The notes beneath the pieces are model-generated. The model did not search any database. It worked only from the letters and a program-made list of their open reading frames with translations, and was not told the origin of the DNA. Positions 1 through 11,128 of a stretch of 64,000 nt of DNA are shown here, piece after piece. A program made the translations under genes and the position numbers. The DNA is taken from assembly GCA_013398955.1 (NCBI GenBank), contig VWPU01018628.1, positions 102,184 to 166,183 of the forward strand. The letters run 5' to 3'. Numbering within the stretch: the first letter of the stretch is position 1; each line of letters opens with the position of its first letter. Origin of the DNA: Callaeas wilsoni. Its lineage: Eukaryota; Chordata; Aves; Passeriformes; Callaeidae.

Positions 1-805
1 CCCCCTTTCCAAACTGAGCAAGACTGCTCCATTACAATAGCCTTTCGACAGCAGGCTTGACCATCTGTTGTTAATGGAACATCCCCAAGACATGGCTGTT
101 CTCTGCAGTACAAGGACCAACTCAATTTCAAAGGTGAAAACAAATTTTAATGCATTAATCCATAGCAGTAATTTTCAAAAAGGTTCAACTCATTTTAGGC
201 TTTAATTTAGAAGATGTTTACACCTATCTGGCTTCAGTGAGGTCTATTCCAACACACTTGAAATCAACTTCGATCCTTTAAGTATGTTTTTGTATAGACT
301 TTAAAATCTCCCAGACCAACAGCTTGGGGGAAAGGGGGAACTTTCGGTTAAAACTAGGAAAAGTAGGGTTTAATAAGAACTTTTCATTTAGAATCACAGT
401 ATCTTTCCAGGCATGTTTTACGCATCTGAGCTGCTGTGCAGCTCGTCTTTTGTAACAACAGCCTGATGATAGGTTGCAGTGTAGCACTCCAGACTTCACA
501 ACAGTCTGGCACGCAGCAGCACGATTTGTTGCATGCAACTGAGCCTCCTGCCCATCACAAAGGCAGCCACATCGATTTTTTATTTTTACACTCCCCCCCA
601 TCCCAAGGCCCTTCCTTTATCCCACCCCCGCGACTTTACAGGATTCATGTAGGAGTGAAGGGGTTGAAAGCCCTTCCGTTATCTTCTAGCACCCACCGGG
701 GCTGGGAGAGGCAGCGGTAAGGTGAGCCACCCTCCGTGAGCGCTGCCAAGTCAGAGTCGCCTCGCTCAGGATAAGCTAAAATAAAATAACTATTTTTTAA
801 AATAT
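1..805. other. Non-coding flank left of the first CpG island
   Basis: No recognisable coding exon, RNA gene or repeat was found here. The base composition rises from AT-rich to moderately GC-rich towards the island. If the leftward promoter near 1250 is real, this stretch would be the 5' exon or first intron of that transcript. A donor-like sequence on the + strand (GCG followed by GTAAGG, near 718) is visible but has no supporting exon. A short cysteine-containing leftward reading frame lies at 278-601; it resembles no family I know and is treated as chance. Confidence 0.5.
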
Positions 806-807
806 AA

Positions 808-841
808 GCACACACAACCACGCCCCTCGCACACACACAAA
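808..841. repeat. CA-rich low-complexity tract
   Basis: Two short runs of CA dinucleotides flank a CCACGCCCC block. The tract sits on the left shoulder of the CpG island, next to an AT-rich stretch at 780-806. It is imperfect and short, so it is a simple-sequence feature with no evident function. Confidence 0.6.
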
Positions 842-1246
842 CATTATTAGCCCCTTTCCGATGCCCCGCTACGCCGTAAACCATCCTCCAAGCTGCGCTG
901 CCGACAGGCTGGGCATAGAGAGTGGCACCACGTCGGAAGCCAAAAACCCCGAAACAATAAGAAAACAAACAAAACCCCTAAACAATAACAGAACACCACC
1001 CCACCACCACTCATTTGCGTTTTCCCTCTCGCTTTGTGCCGCCTGTTCCAGGCGGAGCGGGGACAAGTGGGAAGCCTCCCCGACAGCTGCCCGCGATGCG
1101 TTCCCCCAGCCCACCTCTCCGGCCGGCAGCCGCCGTCGGTCCCGAGGGGAGCCGCCGCCTGCTCCGCGCCGCGATCCCCTCCGGCTCCGCTCCCGGCCCC
1201 GACGCCGGCCCCGCTGCCGCTACCGGGCGCCCCCGCCCCGCAGTGC

Positions 1247-1294
1247 CTCTTATAGGGCGGCGCGGAGCTGCCCCCGGCGGGCCAGCCCGCCCCT
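1247..1294 (-). promoter_or_regulatory. Leftward core promoter: GC box plus TATA box
   Basis: On the minus strand the order is GGGGCGGG (about 1287-1294), then roughly 30 bases, then TATAAGAG (1247-1254), embedded in CCCTATAAGAGGCACTG. A GC box just upstream of a TATA element is the classic arrangement of an RNA polymerase II core promoter. It predicts a start site about 25-32 bases downstream, near 1215-1225, with transcription running towards position 1. A further CCCCGCCCCG run lies at 1231-1240. No initiating coding exon was identified to its left within the window, so the first exon may be untranslated or the coding part may lie beyond the edge. Confidence 0.55.
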
Positions 1295-1472
1295 TCCAGG
1301 GCCGGGGCCGCCCAGCACACTGCTTTTCCCCTCCCTCCGGGGTCTTCTCGCCGTCGCCCTTTCCCCTTGCGCTTTCCTTTCTTCTTTTTCTGCTCGCTTG
1401 TCCTCCGCGCCCCCTTTTTTTATTTTCCCTCGGCAGCTGCTGCCGTTTGGGGGGGTGGGGGAGGGTGCGGCT

Positions 1473-1480
1473 ATTTGCAT
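1473..1480. promoter_or_regulatory. Octamer motif ATTTGCAT
   Basis: An exact ATTTGCAT (ATGCAAAT on the minus strand) is the consensus for POU-domain octamer-binding factors. It lies within CpG island 1, about 220 bases upstream of the leftward TATA box. An eight-base motif occurs often by chance; its position in the island is the only reason for listing it. Confidence 0.35.
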
Positions 1481-1716
1481 GTGGGCGTGCACAGTGCAGC
1501 CAAAAACAAACTGCGGGGATGAGTATGTTCGCCGAGGTCGCACACGGCGGGACAGCGCTCCGTGGGCTACGCGCACTCGCTGCTTTTTGTGAAACTCCGC
1601 GCTCCCAGGTGCGTCGAGAAGCATCCCAGTCCCTCGCGTTGCCCCCAGCGCCGCCCGCCCGGGCTTCTCTTCCCGAGGACTGCGGGAAGAAAGAGCAGAA
1701 ACCCGGGCACGGAGTT

Positions 1717-1731
1717 ACCTGCGAGGTGAGT
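1717..1731. other. Overlapping splice-donor-like sites on both strands
   Basis: On the + strand GCGAG is followed by GTGAGT, a near-perfect U1-type donor with the GT at 1726-1727. On the minus strand CTCGCAG is followed by GTAACT, also a good donor, a few bases away. The + strand site would end a first exon lying inside the CpG island and open an intron running into the AT-rich DNA to the right. Only one of the two is likely to be used, and neither has transcript support here. Confidence 0.4.
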
Positions 1732-1789
1732 GTGCTGCAGCCGCCCATGTCTCCAGGTCTGCACCGCTCCCCGCATCTCCTGAGCTGAG

Positions 1790-4700
1790 CCGGTACAAAC
1801 TGGGCACAGACCCGTCCTCAGCTGTACAGCTGCAGAGGTACTGAGTGTACCAAGAGTGTTGGCCTGAAAGGAATCAATCAATAATAAACAGCTTCAACAG
1901 GACCAGACGTCCTGTACTCCATGTCACTTATGGCAATAAAAAGGCAAGGAACTGTGAAATGTAACGATTGGATAGATAGGCACAAATAAGGATGAATTCA
2001 GTTGTGTCAGTTTGTGGAGAAATTTATAACTGTTCACAAACTTTATAAAAACAAATCTCAATTTATTTTTAACAGTTCGCAGTGAGCAAGCTGACTTGCT
2101 CCAAATAAAAAATCCATGAATGATAGTGTGTTTTATCTACCAGAGAAATTACCTGGTCCTAGCAACTATTTTCTGATGGCTGAAGGAGTCCTCTGAAATG
2201 AGGTCCTCCCTTAGAAACCACCCATCATGCAAACTCTTCCAAATTTTTTTTGCTTGTTACATGTCAGGAGCCCCGTAAAATCACGCAGGACAATTTGTGA
2301 AAGTATAGCAGTGCATTTTCAAGGCATAAAATGCTCTGTGAATGAAAACAAGTAATGCACAAAAGGCAGGCAACTCTAAATTATGGTTCCCTCTACAGGC
2401 ATAATGCACTGCCATTTCTCTTCTGCAGTGAAGTGGTTGATGTTATCATTCATGCTGTTAATGCTTTGCCTTATTGTGAGCAATCTGGATGATACACGGT
2501 TACTGAGGGAATCGTATCTTCGAGTTTCCTGGCTTTTATTTCCATGCTCAGACTACCACCATGGTATTTTTTTCAAGTGGCACAGAAATACAAACACCTG
2601 AAAGCAAATTCCAGAGAGCTCAGGCAGATCGTGATCTGACATAATGCACTGGAGTTTCACAGATAACAGTGAATATTCAAATTAATAATGCTACACTTAA
2701 TAAAAGATGACACATTCATTTTCACAGTAACCCTAGCTCCTTCCCTTAGTACCTGTGTGTCAACATCTCACAAAACAGGCTGAGGGCTGGCCAAAATAAA
2801 AAAGTTCCTGATTCTGACCATGGGTTCCCCAGTGTAATTGCTACATAGTGTCACTGACTTCAACAGATTCATTCTGTCTGTACCTTCATCTGGTGGTAAA
2901 ACTGAAATAAAAACAAGGTCTTTATCTAATGTATAAATGCAGCTGTGTGTTTTTCACCATATGCTAGAGCTTTGCATTTTACACATTTCCAAACATTGCT
3001 GGATTGTAATTTTAAATTCTAAAACAAAGAATTTCTGCATGGTCAGTCAGAACACAGGAAGAAAGAGCACATTTAGTTTACAGTCAACAAAGTGTTATGC
3101 CTCATCCCACATAAGAAGGAGTTTGAAAAAGAAGTTATATTGGATGGAATTTTTAAAATAATTAGTGATTTAACTTCAGCGGAAACAGAGCTATGTCAAT
3201 ACTGAAGCGCTGACAATTGCTCTGCTACTGATGTCTATTTAAACTTAGGTTCCTCTAAGGAAAGTGTGAGTTTTTGCAGCATCATCAGAACACTGGATTT
3301 TTTTAAATTCTGGGAATTGGTGCCAACTGTTAAAACATTTGAACAACATTTTCCAATAAGACAGCTAACATACAGCTGTTCGTGAGAAGTGAATGGAACA
3401 TTTGATTTAGTTTGTTCTGTTAAAATACCTGTAGAATAGTGAGAAATCTTTGTGCACCACTGGATATCATTTATCCAGTTTTTCTTCTCCTTGTGGCATG
3501 GCAGTGATGTGAGGTCACCGAGGGACACGCGTAGGCAAATGGTACAAGAAGGACCACAGGGGAAGGGGGCACAGTTAGATCCAATGAGTAGGCTGTACGA
3601 ACACAAAGTCAATAGCCACACTGCAAATAGTTTCTAAGAATAACTATTCTTATGTTTGGGTAGCTTGAGATTTCAGGGCAGATGAGCACATGCGACTCCT
3701 GTGGATTTCTTGAAGACATTTGTACCTCCCAACTCTTTCATGCACAGCAAATATTCTGGCTTCTGTGTCCTGTGGAAGGTATAGGTCTTTGCAGATAAAG
3801 CAGTCTCACATGGGACTTCATGCTTTATTTAATTTATTGACAGCTAACACAAATTTTCAACTACTGGTTCAGAAACAGAGAGGAAAAAGGCAGACATAAA
3901 CAAACACTTAGGGAAAGACCTTTCTCCTTCCTTCCCAAGTTCAAGTTAAGCACCTCTCCTACCCCTTTCTGGTCTCAACATCCCTTGCTTTCAGTAGATG
4001 TTACAATCAGTCCCTGTGCCCCAATTCTTTCTGTGAGGCACTGGGCAATGTGGACAGCTGGGGTCAGTGTGTAATGGTTCTTTCTACTGTTCCTTGCTTC
4101 TAACTCATTTTCCCCCACTGCTTCTTGCCGTACTATTCCACTGTTTCACACTGAGTCCTACACGTGCCACAGTTCCCTGCAGAGTGTCCCTTCTTTGGCA
4201 TGGAGTGGCTCCTTCCAAGACTGTGTCTCTTCCTTCGACGTGTCTCCTCCACTTCCTCCATCTCATAGATATCCTCACGTTTTCTCCAGTGTCTCCTGTC
4301 CTAGGGGCTGCTCTTTTTTAAAATACGTTTGAGCAGAAGTGCCATGTGCTGCTTTCACCTAGCTGAGGCATGCAGTAGGTTGTTTTCATCCCTTTCAAAC
4401 TGGCTGACAGCAGCTGTAAGTGGCACAGAGGAGTTCATGGCCTCTTCCCTTGCAGCTTCCAGTACTAAAGGCCTGCCAGTTATGCCCAATATGCAGTTCA
4501 CATGACATGAACTTTTAGAGAAGACCTGATCTTTTGTCTTTTTCCAAAAGATAGTCTTCCCCTTCAACCCATTCCCTCATTACATTGGCCTTGAACAAGC
4601 AGCCCACAGTAGGGTCCAAGGCTGGGTGGAAGGGAGGGCTGCAGACCTGCAAAGGGACTGTTAGCTGCAGCAGTTATTGAGAGGTCAGAGGACTTGTAAA

Positions 4701-7635
4701 TTACTGTTAATGGAAAAGACATTATGCAGTGGAATGAAGGGGTGGAACTGAAAATAGGAAAACACGCTGTGTTCTCACAGGCGGAAGTGAGGAGGAAGTT
4801 GTTTCTTTGTACTTGTAACTTCTACAAGGCAAAACACATCATTGTTAACGCTGCAAGACTGATGTTTCCTAATGTCAGGATACTACAGAAGACTGTGGGC
4901 TTAGACAAGCATGCCAAGAAATGTCTTGGTATAAAGCAAAGACTTCTGTGACAGGTTTTGGCAATAAAGTTTAATACACAGTTTAATACACCTTTAGCTG
5001 TTAGGTCTTAAGATATTTCATCTGGAAATGCAAGCTATTTTTAGCTCAAGATTATCTAGTTTGGACTAAATTCAAGAAGCAGGAAAGACAGCGATCAGCA
5101 ATACTCGCATTTTAAAAAATTACCTTTCAAAGAACTTTGATCACCTCTTTTTTTTACTTGGCATTCTTGTTGCAGAAACATAGCTTCAAGATTCCTCACT
5201 CTTATCTTGGGACACACACTGAAGATTATGCTGTATTTCAAGCATCTGTTCTGTATTAGTTTACTTTCCCTTGATTTGAAATATCTGAGTCAGAGGACGG
5301 TGACAGCTTTTGTAAGGTCTTCTTGGAAAGAGCTTCCTAACTTTTAGAATAAAGTAATTGCATTGTTATTACTTCACAGCAACCTAGGCTCTCACTGAAC
5401 ATCCTAGCTTTGATTTATATTACCTAGCGTGGGAGTGTTAGTCACTCCAGCCTGGTTTACAGCCCAATGAGTCCAAGTGACTACCACATGCTGTTTACTG
5501 CAACCTTCAACACACACTTTTCTTCCCGTCCTATTTACAGAAGAAAGTAGGTAAGAGAGTTGCTGTTTAGTTATTGCACCTGCAAAGAAACAGAAGGTTT
5601 AAATACATCTTCCACTATGCCTTGCAGTAGGGGAAGCTTTGAAGTGCTTATCTGTGCCATGCAAAGAAGTGAATCTGGGAAGTTGCTGCCTTCCAATCAA
5701 AGAATATTGCAGGCCTGTCCCAGTGCCTGACGGGGACACAAGACCTTCTGCTCATCCTCTCCATCTCTCAAGATAAACACAGGTTTCAAACTGGCAGCAG
5801 TCATTAATAAGATGGTTCTAAGTCCTTTAAATAAAATATAAATATACTGTAGCTCAGATACAAGCAAGCCACGGTTTAAGCAGTTATGAGAAACACTTCT
5901 TGATGTTATCTTGTATTTAAGAAGGGTGATTTAAAAGCCATTTCTCATGTGGGTTAGTTGCCAGATGACTGATGTTTTGAGAGACCATCGTCACAAGCAT
6001 TGCCTTGTAATTTGTCTCAAACATTTAACATTACTATGAGTAAAATTACATCTGCAGTTAGCTATATAAACTAGGGTGCTGTGAAGCTCAGTGTTAAGAA
6101 AATAACTGCTTTTTAGATGTAAAATATACTTTCAGCCAAATACTTAGGTGGTAAAAATTCTTTGACTTTGACAGAAATAAACTGATTTCCCCAACTGTGG
6201 ACCTAACCTATAGTTTGAGGAGTAAGAAAAATATGTAGACTTGCCAATTAAAATACTAGAAGTTTATATAAGGTAGCAATTTTAATTTGATAAGAAGTTT
6301 TTTGCCTTCCTCAGATTCTCCAGATGTATACTTGTTAATGGCATGCAGCATGAAAGTATTTTTAACATTTCACCCTTCCTCTATACAATTGTCTGTCTGC
6401 TAAAAATTAACCCAAAATAGGACTCCTATGGAAATATTTCATTGTGCATTACATAGGCATTGCCAGACAGGGATACAGGGATAGGCTGGGCTGCGTGAGC
6501 CAGGGTTTCTGTGCCAGCCATGGCACAGGATGGATAGCTAAGCACAATGTTAAAGTTCAATGTGAAATGCTTCCAAAATTCTGCACTTCATCTCCCATTA
6601 TAAATTTATATGCTAATAACATCCCCAGTGCAGGGAACAAGGAAGCAAAAATTCATCACAAAACAGAAATGACGCCTAGTAGACATAGAACCTGATCAAA
6701 TGCAAAGAAAGCCAAATGAAAGGATGCAATATGTTTTCATCTAACCTCAGTTTAGGCACTGATGGATGAATCTTCATGGATCTACCAGGATATAAACTTC
6801 ACCAAATTAAGCCCCTGAGATGTAAGTTAAAATGGTCAGTTACCCTAACTTCCTTGAGGTTAGCCAAATGTTATTCAACATCAGCTGCATTACTTTGGTT
6901 TCTTAAACTTTACAAAAAAAAAAATCAAAAATTACCTGTTTGAGATTATGTATCAGTTGTTATGAAACTCAGTGCAACTTTTTTCTGAATAAAGACTCCT
7001 ACACTGAGTTTGTTACTACAAAAGTTTCAGCCTTTTATATAAACAGCATACATTTGAGTAGCCCAATTGAGTCAGTGGAGGTATGCACCTGGGATTTTGA
7101 CTGCATGTGCTGACTGTAGATTTAAATGGAGATAAAGTCAGTCTCTGATTAACAAAACTTCTCTCACCCACACCTTTCGAGCTGCAGACAACAACATTCA
7201 GTGCAAATCTTAGTGGCAAGGGGATATGTTTTAGGAAGTGATGTTTTTCCTTCACTAGATAATGACATTCCAGAAGGGAAGAAAATACACCATCACGTGT
7301 TCAAAACCAGCCTATGAACCAGAAGGACAGACAGGACGGAACTAGTCCATAAGTGTACTTCTTGCTTCAGCGCCAGCATGTCCAGAGGCCATGGAGGAAA
7401 GCGTGCTGTCCCTCACCTCTGGTCTTAAAAGTTACACTCAGAGCAAGCCACCCTCAGGCCCTGGAAAGGCTTTATTTACCTAGCCTCACTGCAATACGCA
7501 GGTCAGTGAGCTTCATGGCCTCCACACAACCAAAGCTCTGTTTTTAGGTTCTCCAGCAGCTTCCCCAGCTCACACTGTATCCCTTGTAGGGTTGGAAGAG
7601 TGCCTCAGACCTTCTGACAGCATCTCACTTAGTTG
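1790..7635. other. AT-rich non-coding DNA
   Basis: This stretch is low in CpG and has frequent stops in all frames. The longest frames (3235-3621 on the minus strand, about 128 codons) show no domain or family resemblance. No young repeat was recognised. A short frame at 4724-4951 is followed by AATAAA at 4963-4968, but it has no recognisable protein features. The stretch would suit a first intron if the + strand donor at 1725 is used, or plain intergenic DNA. Confidence 0.6.
4968..4991. repeat. 12-base tandem duplication
   Basis: The unit AGTTTAATACAC occurs twice head to tail with no mismatch. It directly follows an AATAAA hexamer (4963-4968). It is probably a replication-slippage duplication. 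Confidence 0.8.
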
Positions 7636-7805
7636 CAGAATGGGTCGGGTTGGAAGGCCCTGCTGGATGTCATCTAATCCAACCTCCCTTGCCCCAGCAC
7701 GGTCCCCTCAAGCATGTCATTCAGAAATGTCTCCAGATGACTTCTGAATACCTCCACAAAAGGACTCTGCATCCTCCCTGTGCAACCTGTGCCCGTTTAA
7801 AAGAA
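7636..7805 (-). mobile_element. CR1 LINE fragment, 3' end, inverted
   Basis: The + strand reads as the reverse complement of a CR1 3' region: GGGTTGGAAGGCCCTGCTGG followed by a TCTAATCCAACCTCCC block and a cluster of CCCCAGCACGGTCCCC type. The 3' end is at the left, so the element's sense strand is the minus strand. Only a few hundred bases remain and the terminal octamer repeats are degraded, as expected for an old 5'-truncated copy. The overlapping frames at 7650-7835 and 7721-7942 are remnants or chance frames. Confidence 0.7.
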
Positions 7806-8987
7806 GGGAGGATACAGGCCTCTTGTCTAACATAAACTACAGTGCCCTCAAAGAAGGAGTCATCCTTTTTTGCTGTCGTCGAAACCATACCCTCCTCTTC
7901 TCCTATCTCCTGGCCTCTACTGAGGTCATGAGTACTCTGCATTACTGAGCTTTTCCATGTCCATGCTTACAGGCAAGGACTTGCTTTCCACTTCACACTT
8001 CCTTTTTGCATAGAAAGGACTGAGGTTTTGCTTCTGTTCTCTTTATACGCCTGGAGAAACAAGTTCAGAAAGTGAGCTTTAGGGGTGTTTCTTCAAACCT
8101 TGAGCTTCCTCAAACATCAAGAAAAACATGTAATGAAGAATGAAGGATCTCTATTCAAGCCCAAAATTTTCCAGAGCTGCTTAGAACTGCCAGTCAACTT
8201 CCACACTTAGCGATCTTCAGTCTGCTCTGTAGAGCCTAACTTGTTTTCCTCTAACTTGATTGCTCACATTGGGGTTTGCTTGGCACTGTTGTCACACATA
8301 AAAAAATCAGGCAGCTTTTGAGTTCTGCCAGCTGTTACATTTTGCCCCATTGAAATATCTGCACTTTCTGAATATTTCCAGCACTTTTATCAAGGCAGTC
8401 AGTTTGGCCTCTACATTTTTTAGCTTCTTGCAGGCATCCGGTGCTGGATCTTGGGTGGAGACAGCTTGCTCTGGAGACACAGTCCTGTTCTTGGCTTCAG
8501 GAGGAGCCAGTTCCTGCTTCTGCTCATTTTGTCATTATATGAAGAACAGGTATCTCTCTCTGTATCTGTTAACTATTGTTCTAGTGTCTGCAGCAGAGGG
8601 ACAAAGTTGAATTTAACCTTCCCTGGTGCACCCTCACCCCTCCCATCCATTACTGTGGCATCCTGTGAGGTAGTTGGAGAGGCTAATGCTCTTGCTGCCT
8701 TTAACCAGCCCACAGTGTTGTTGCCAGAGTGTGCAGCCACTAGTCAAGATATCAACAAACTTCCAGGGGATTTGAAGGACTCAAAATCTATCATGCCTTT
8801 CCACAGAGGCTCCGGTGCCTAAGCTATCCTTTCCATTCTTGGCCAGTTTCCCTCTTTATACCATGACATGCCCAAGTGAAATATTGCCTTGTGATTGTCC
8901 AGCATCCACAGTCACTGACTTCGGTATCCAGATCCTGCACCTCCTTCGGAAGAGGTTCCTTCTGTTTCTCTCCACCTCAGAAGACCT

Positions 8988-9036
8988 CCTTCTCACCTCT
9001 CACTTCTCTCTTGTTACTTCTCACTTCTCACTTCTG
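8988..9036. repeat. CT-rich imperfect tandem array
   Basis: Units related to TTCTCACTTC recur four to five times with small changes, interrupted by TTGTTAC. This is a degenerate minisatellite-like pyrimidine tract with no coding value. Confidence 0.65.
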
Positions 9037-11095
9037 TTTCAGCATATTCCCACCTGCCCCTGTTTGGAGAAGGACAAAACAATCAACCTCTGTTTCTCTG
9101 TCCTCATGTTTTTACGCAGTCATTCTCTCCTCCTGCACATGCTCCTGGACATGCTAGACAGACCTTCCACAAAAAGTAATAATTCTGGGGCTTCTTATTT
9201 CACCCATTAGCTGTTTTCTCCATTTCTTAAGCATCAGAGTATTGTACAGGATTTAGCTATTTTTACTGACTCTACTACCTTAAAAGGCAAAAATTACTCC
9301 GGTCATTTTTTCCGCCAAGTCAGGATTCACTAGATCAGGGCTCTCCTAGGCAGCCATTAAAACATTTTCTTTTCCTTAAGAAAAGCAGTGTCTTCAGCAT
9401 TGTCTCCATCGGAATTACGGAGCAATGAGATACCTGTTTGTTTTTCTTGAAAGCTGTAAAAACTTATTCACTTTCTTCTTGCACATTCAGGGAAGAATTT
9501 TATTACAATTGCAGTATTCTGTGATATCTGTCCAGGCGTTCCCTGAGCTGCTCATCAGTATTGACATTTATATTTTTCTAAAAGTGATTATGATCAGGGA
9601 CAATTTTTTGACTAAGATTTCCAGGACTTTTCTTTAGTGGTGGGTAATCTACTGAATCATTGTAGCCTGCCAGGAAGAAATCTGCAGTGAAAATGATTCC
9701 TAGCAATCAGTCCAAAACTATTAGTTTTCAGAAGAGATCTATAAAGGAATTGAAGGCATGAGAAAACTGGGTATATAATGTTAAAAGGAGGGGATGCAGA
9801 CCATACAGAAAGATGCAAGACAAGTTTTATTTGTGTGGTATCATTTAAAGCTCTCCCAAGATAAATCATGCATTCTAGGTTTTGGCATATTTTACTTCCT
9901 TTATTAAAATCAATTAAATATTACCATGACAAATTTTTGGAATCCAGGTGCCAGTAAGAGTTTTAGCTCATAAGAAGCCATGATTAAGAAAACTATATAT
10001 GAAACCTGTACAATCTCATTTCTGTAAAAAGGTGTTTTTTCCATTAGTGCCCTTAATACTTTATGTGTCATATGTTGTCCTAATCTTAGAGAGATAGGAG
10101 TTAATATAGCTTTGTATAGTTTTCAATATAACTTCAGTGTTCACACACATATTTAAGATGTCGTTGTGATCTCTTTTAGAAATGAATTAGTTGGACTTTG
10201 TCTCTCTAAACATACACTCTTCTGATTAAATAGGTGTTACTTCAGTAGTTTAACTTCAGATAGAGAGTTTGTTCATAGAGTATCTTTCAGGTTGAACCAG
10301 GCCCGTCTGGTTATTATTTATTTTCTTTTCCTGATTCCACTACCACTGCTTTGGTCAAAAAAGGACAAGAAACTACATGGATTCCTCTTAAAATACAGAA
10401 GGGTTCTCATTTGCAATAAATGTTTATCCACAGACAACTTCTACAGAAGTTCAGACTCTTCTTCAGATTCAACCTGCTACTCGTTGGGTTAAACGTGTTT
10501 CTCTCAGGATACAAAGATTCTGTGCAGTTCACCTGCATGTTCTGCAGTCCCTTTAGCACATAAAGGTAAAGCAGTTCGCTGACTCTGAAAAGTAAACTAA
10601 GGCTGGATTTTAAAGGCTGCAAAGTGATTTTAGTCCTCAATTAAGCACTTGTCCAATTTTTTGCCACTTCAAAAAATCCATTCAGAGTTATAGGTTCAGA
10701 ATTTCACTCTTGATCTCCAAGAGTGATTTGGAAATGCTTGAGTTGGGACATTCGGGTTTAAATTCCCTATGTTGTTTTCAGTTCCAGTTAAAAATTTTAT
10801 GAGCCTCTCACAGATGAGTACCTTTGAAGCTACCGACAATGACTAGAATTTCTTTGGCACACTCTAGAGCTGCAGCTCTGGAGCCACAATGTCTCACTTG
10901 CTCTTGTCTTCTACTTACACACATTGTACACAATGATTAGGGTGCTATTCAAAGGTATATACGTGTTCCAGTATGCATTATAAATAACTCTCTGATAGCA
11001 CAAAGCTTATGCAATACTCCTCCCTGTGCAATTATAGTTTAGGCATATAAGCACGTAACACTGCATAGATAATACTGTGCCCTGAATAGATTCCC

Positions 11096-11128
11096 GTATA
11101 TAAGATCATATATGATGATCTTATATAC
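11096..11128. repeat. Perfect 14-base inverted repeat (hairpin)
   Basis: The left arm GTATATAAGATCAT (11096-11109) and the right arm ATGATCTTATATAC (11115-11128) are exact reverse complements around a five-base loop, ATATG. The arms are AT-rich but not simple TA repeats. A cruciform or RNA hairpin is possible. It is too short and AT-rich to be a convincing microRNA precursor. Confidence 0.85.

Larger units (their letters stand above)
1040..1725. promoter_or_regulatory. CpG island 1, candidate promoter region
   Basis: CpG dinucleotides are dense across this block and almost absent from the neighbouring tens of kilobases; G+C is clearly higher than in the surroundings. In vertebrates such islands usually mark promoters. 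Inside it are a TATA box and GC box directed leftward (1247-1294), an octamer ATTTGCAT at 1473-1480, and donor-like splice sites on both strands near 1717-1726. Long open frames across the island (for example 861-1592, 1015-1788, and 1011-1748 on the other strand) are proline-, arginine- and serine-rich overlapping frames in several phases, which is what GC-rich non-coding DNA produces; none resembles a known protein. Transcript identity is unknown. Confidence 0.75.

Noticed and set aside
278..601. Cysteine-containing minus-strand frame that at first recalled a receptor ectodomain
   Set aside because: Cysteine spacing does not fit activin/BMP receptor or other cysteine-knot patterns, there is no signal peptide, and the frame runs on into AT-rich sequence. 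Treated as chance.
1679..1718. Possible minus-strand intron between the CTCGCAG/GTAACT donor and a polypyrimidine-CAG acceptor at about 1680
   Set aside because: The intron would be under 40 bases, below what vertebrate splicing normally accepts. One or both sites must be unused or belong to other introns.
861..1788. Long open reading frames on both strands across CpG island 1
   Set aside because: They overlap in several phases, are dominated by Pro, Arg, Ser and Ala, and show no domain. GC-rich DNA is poor in stop codons, so such frames are expected without selection.
8350..9210. Overlapping + strand frames in a Ser/Leu/Phe-rich stretch
   Set aside because: Composition follows the pyrimidine-rich DNA and tandem CT repeat at 8988-9036; two phases are open at once.
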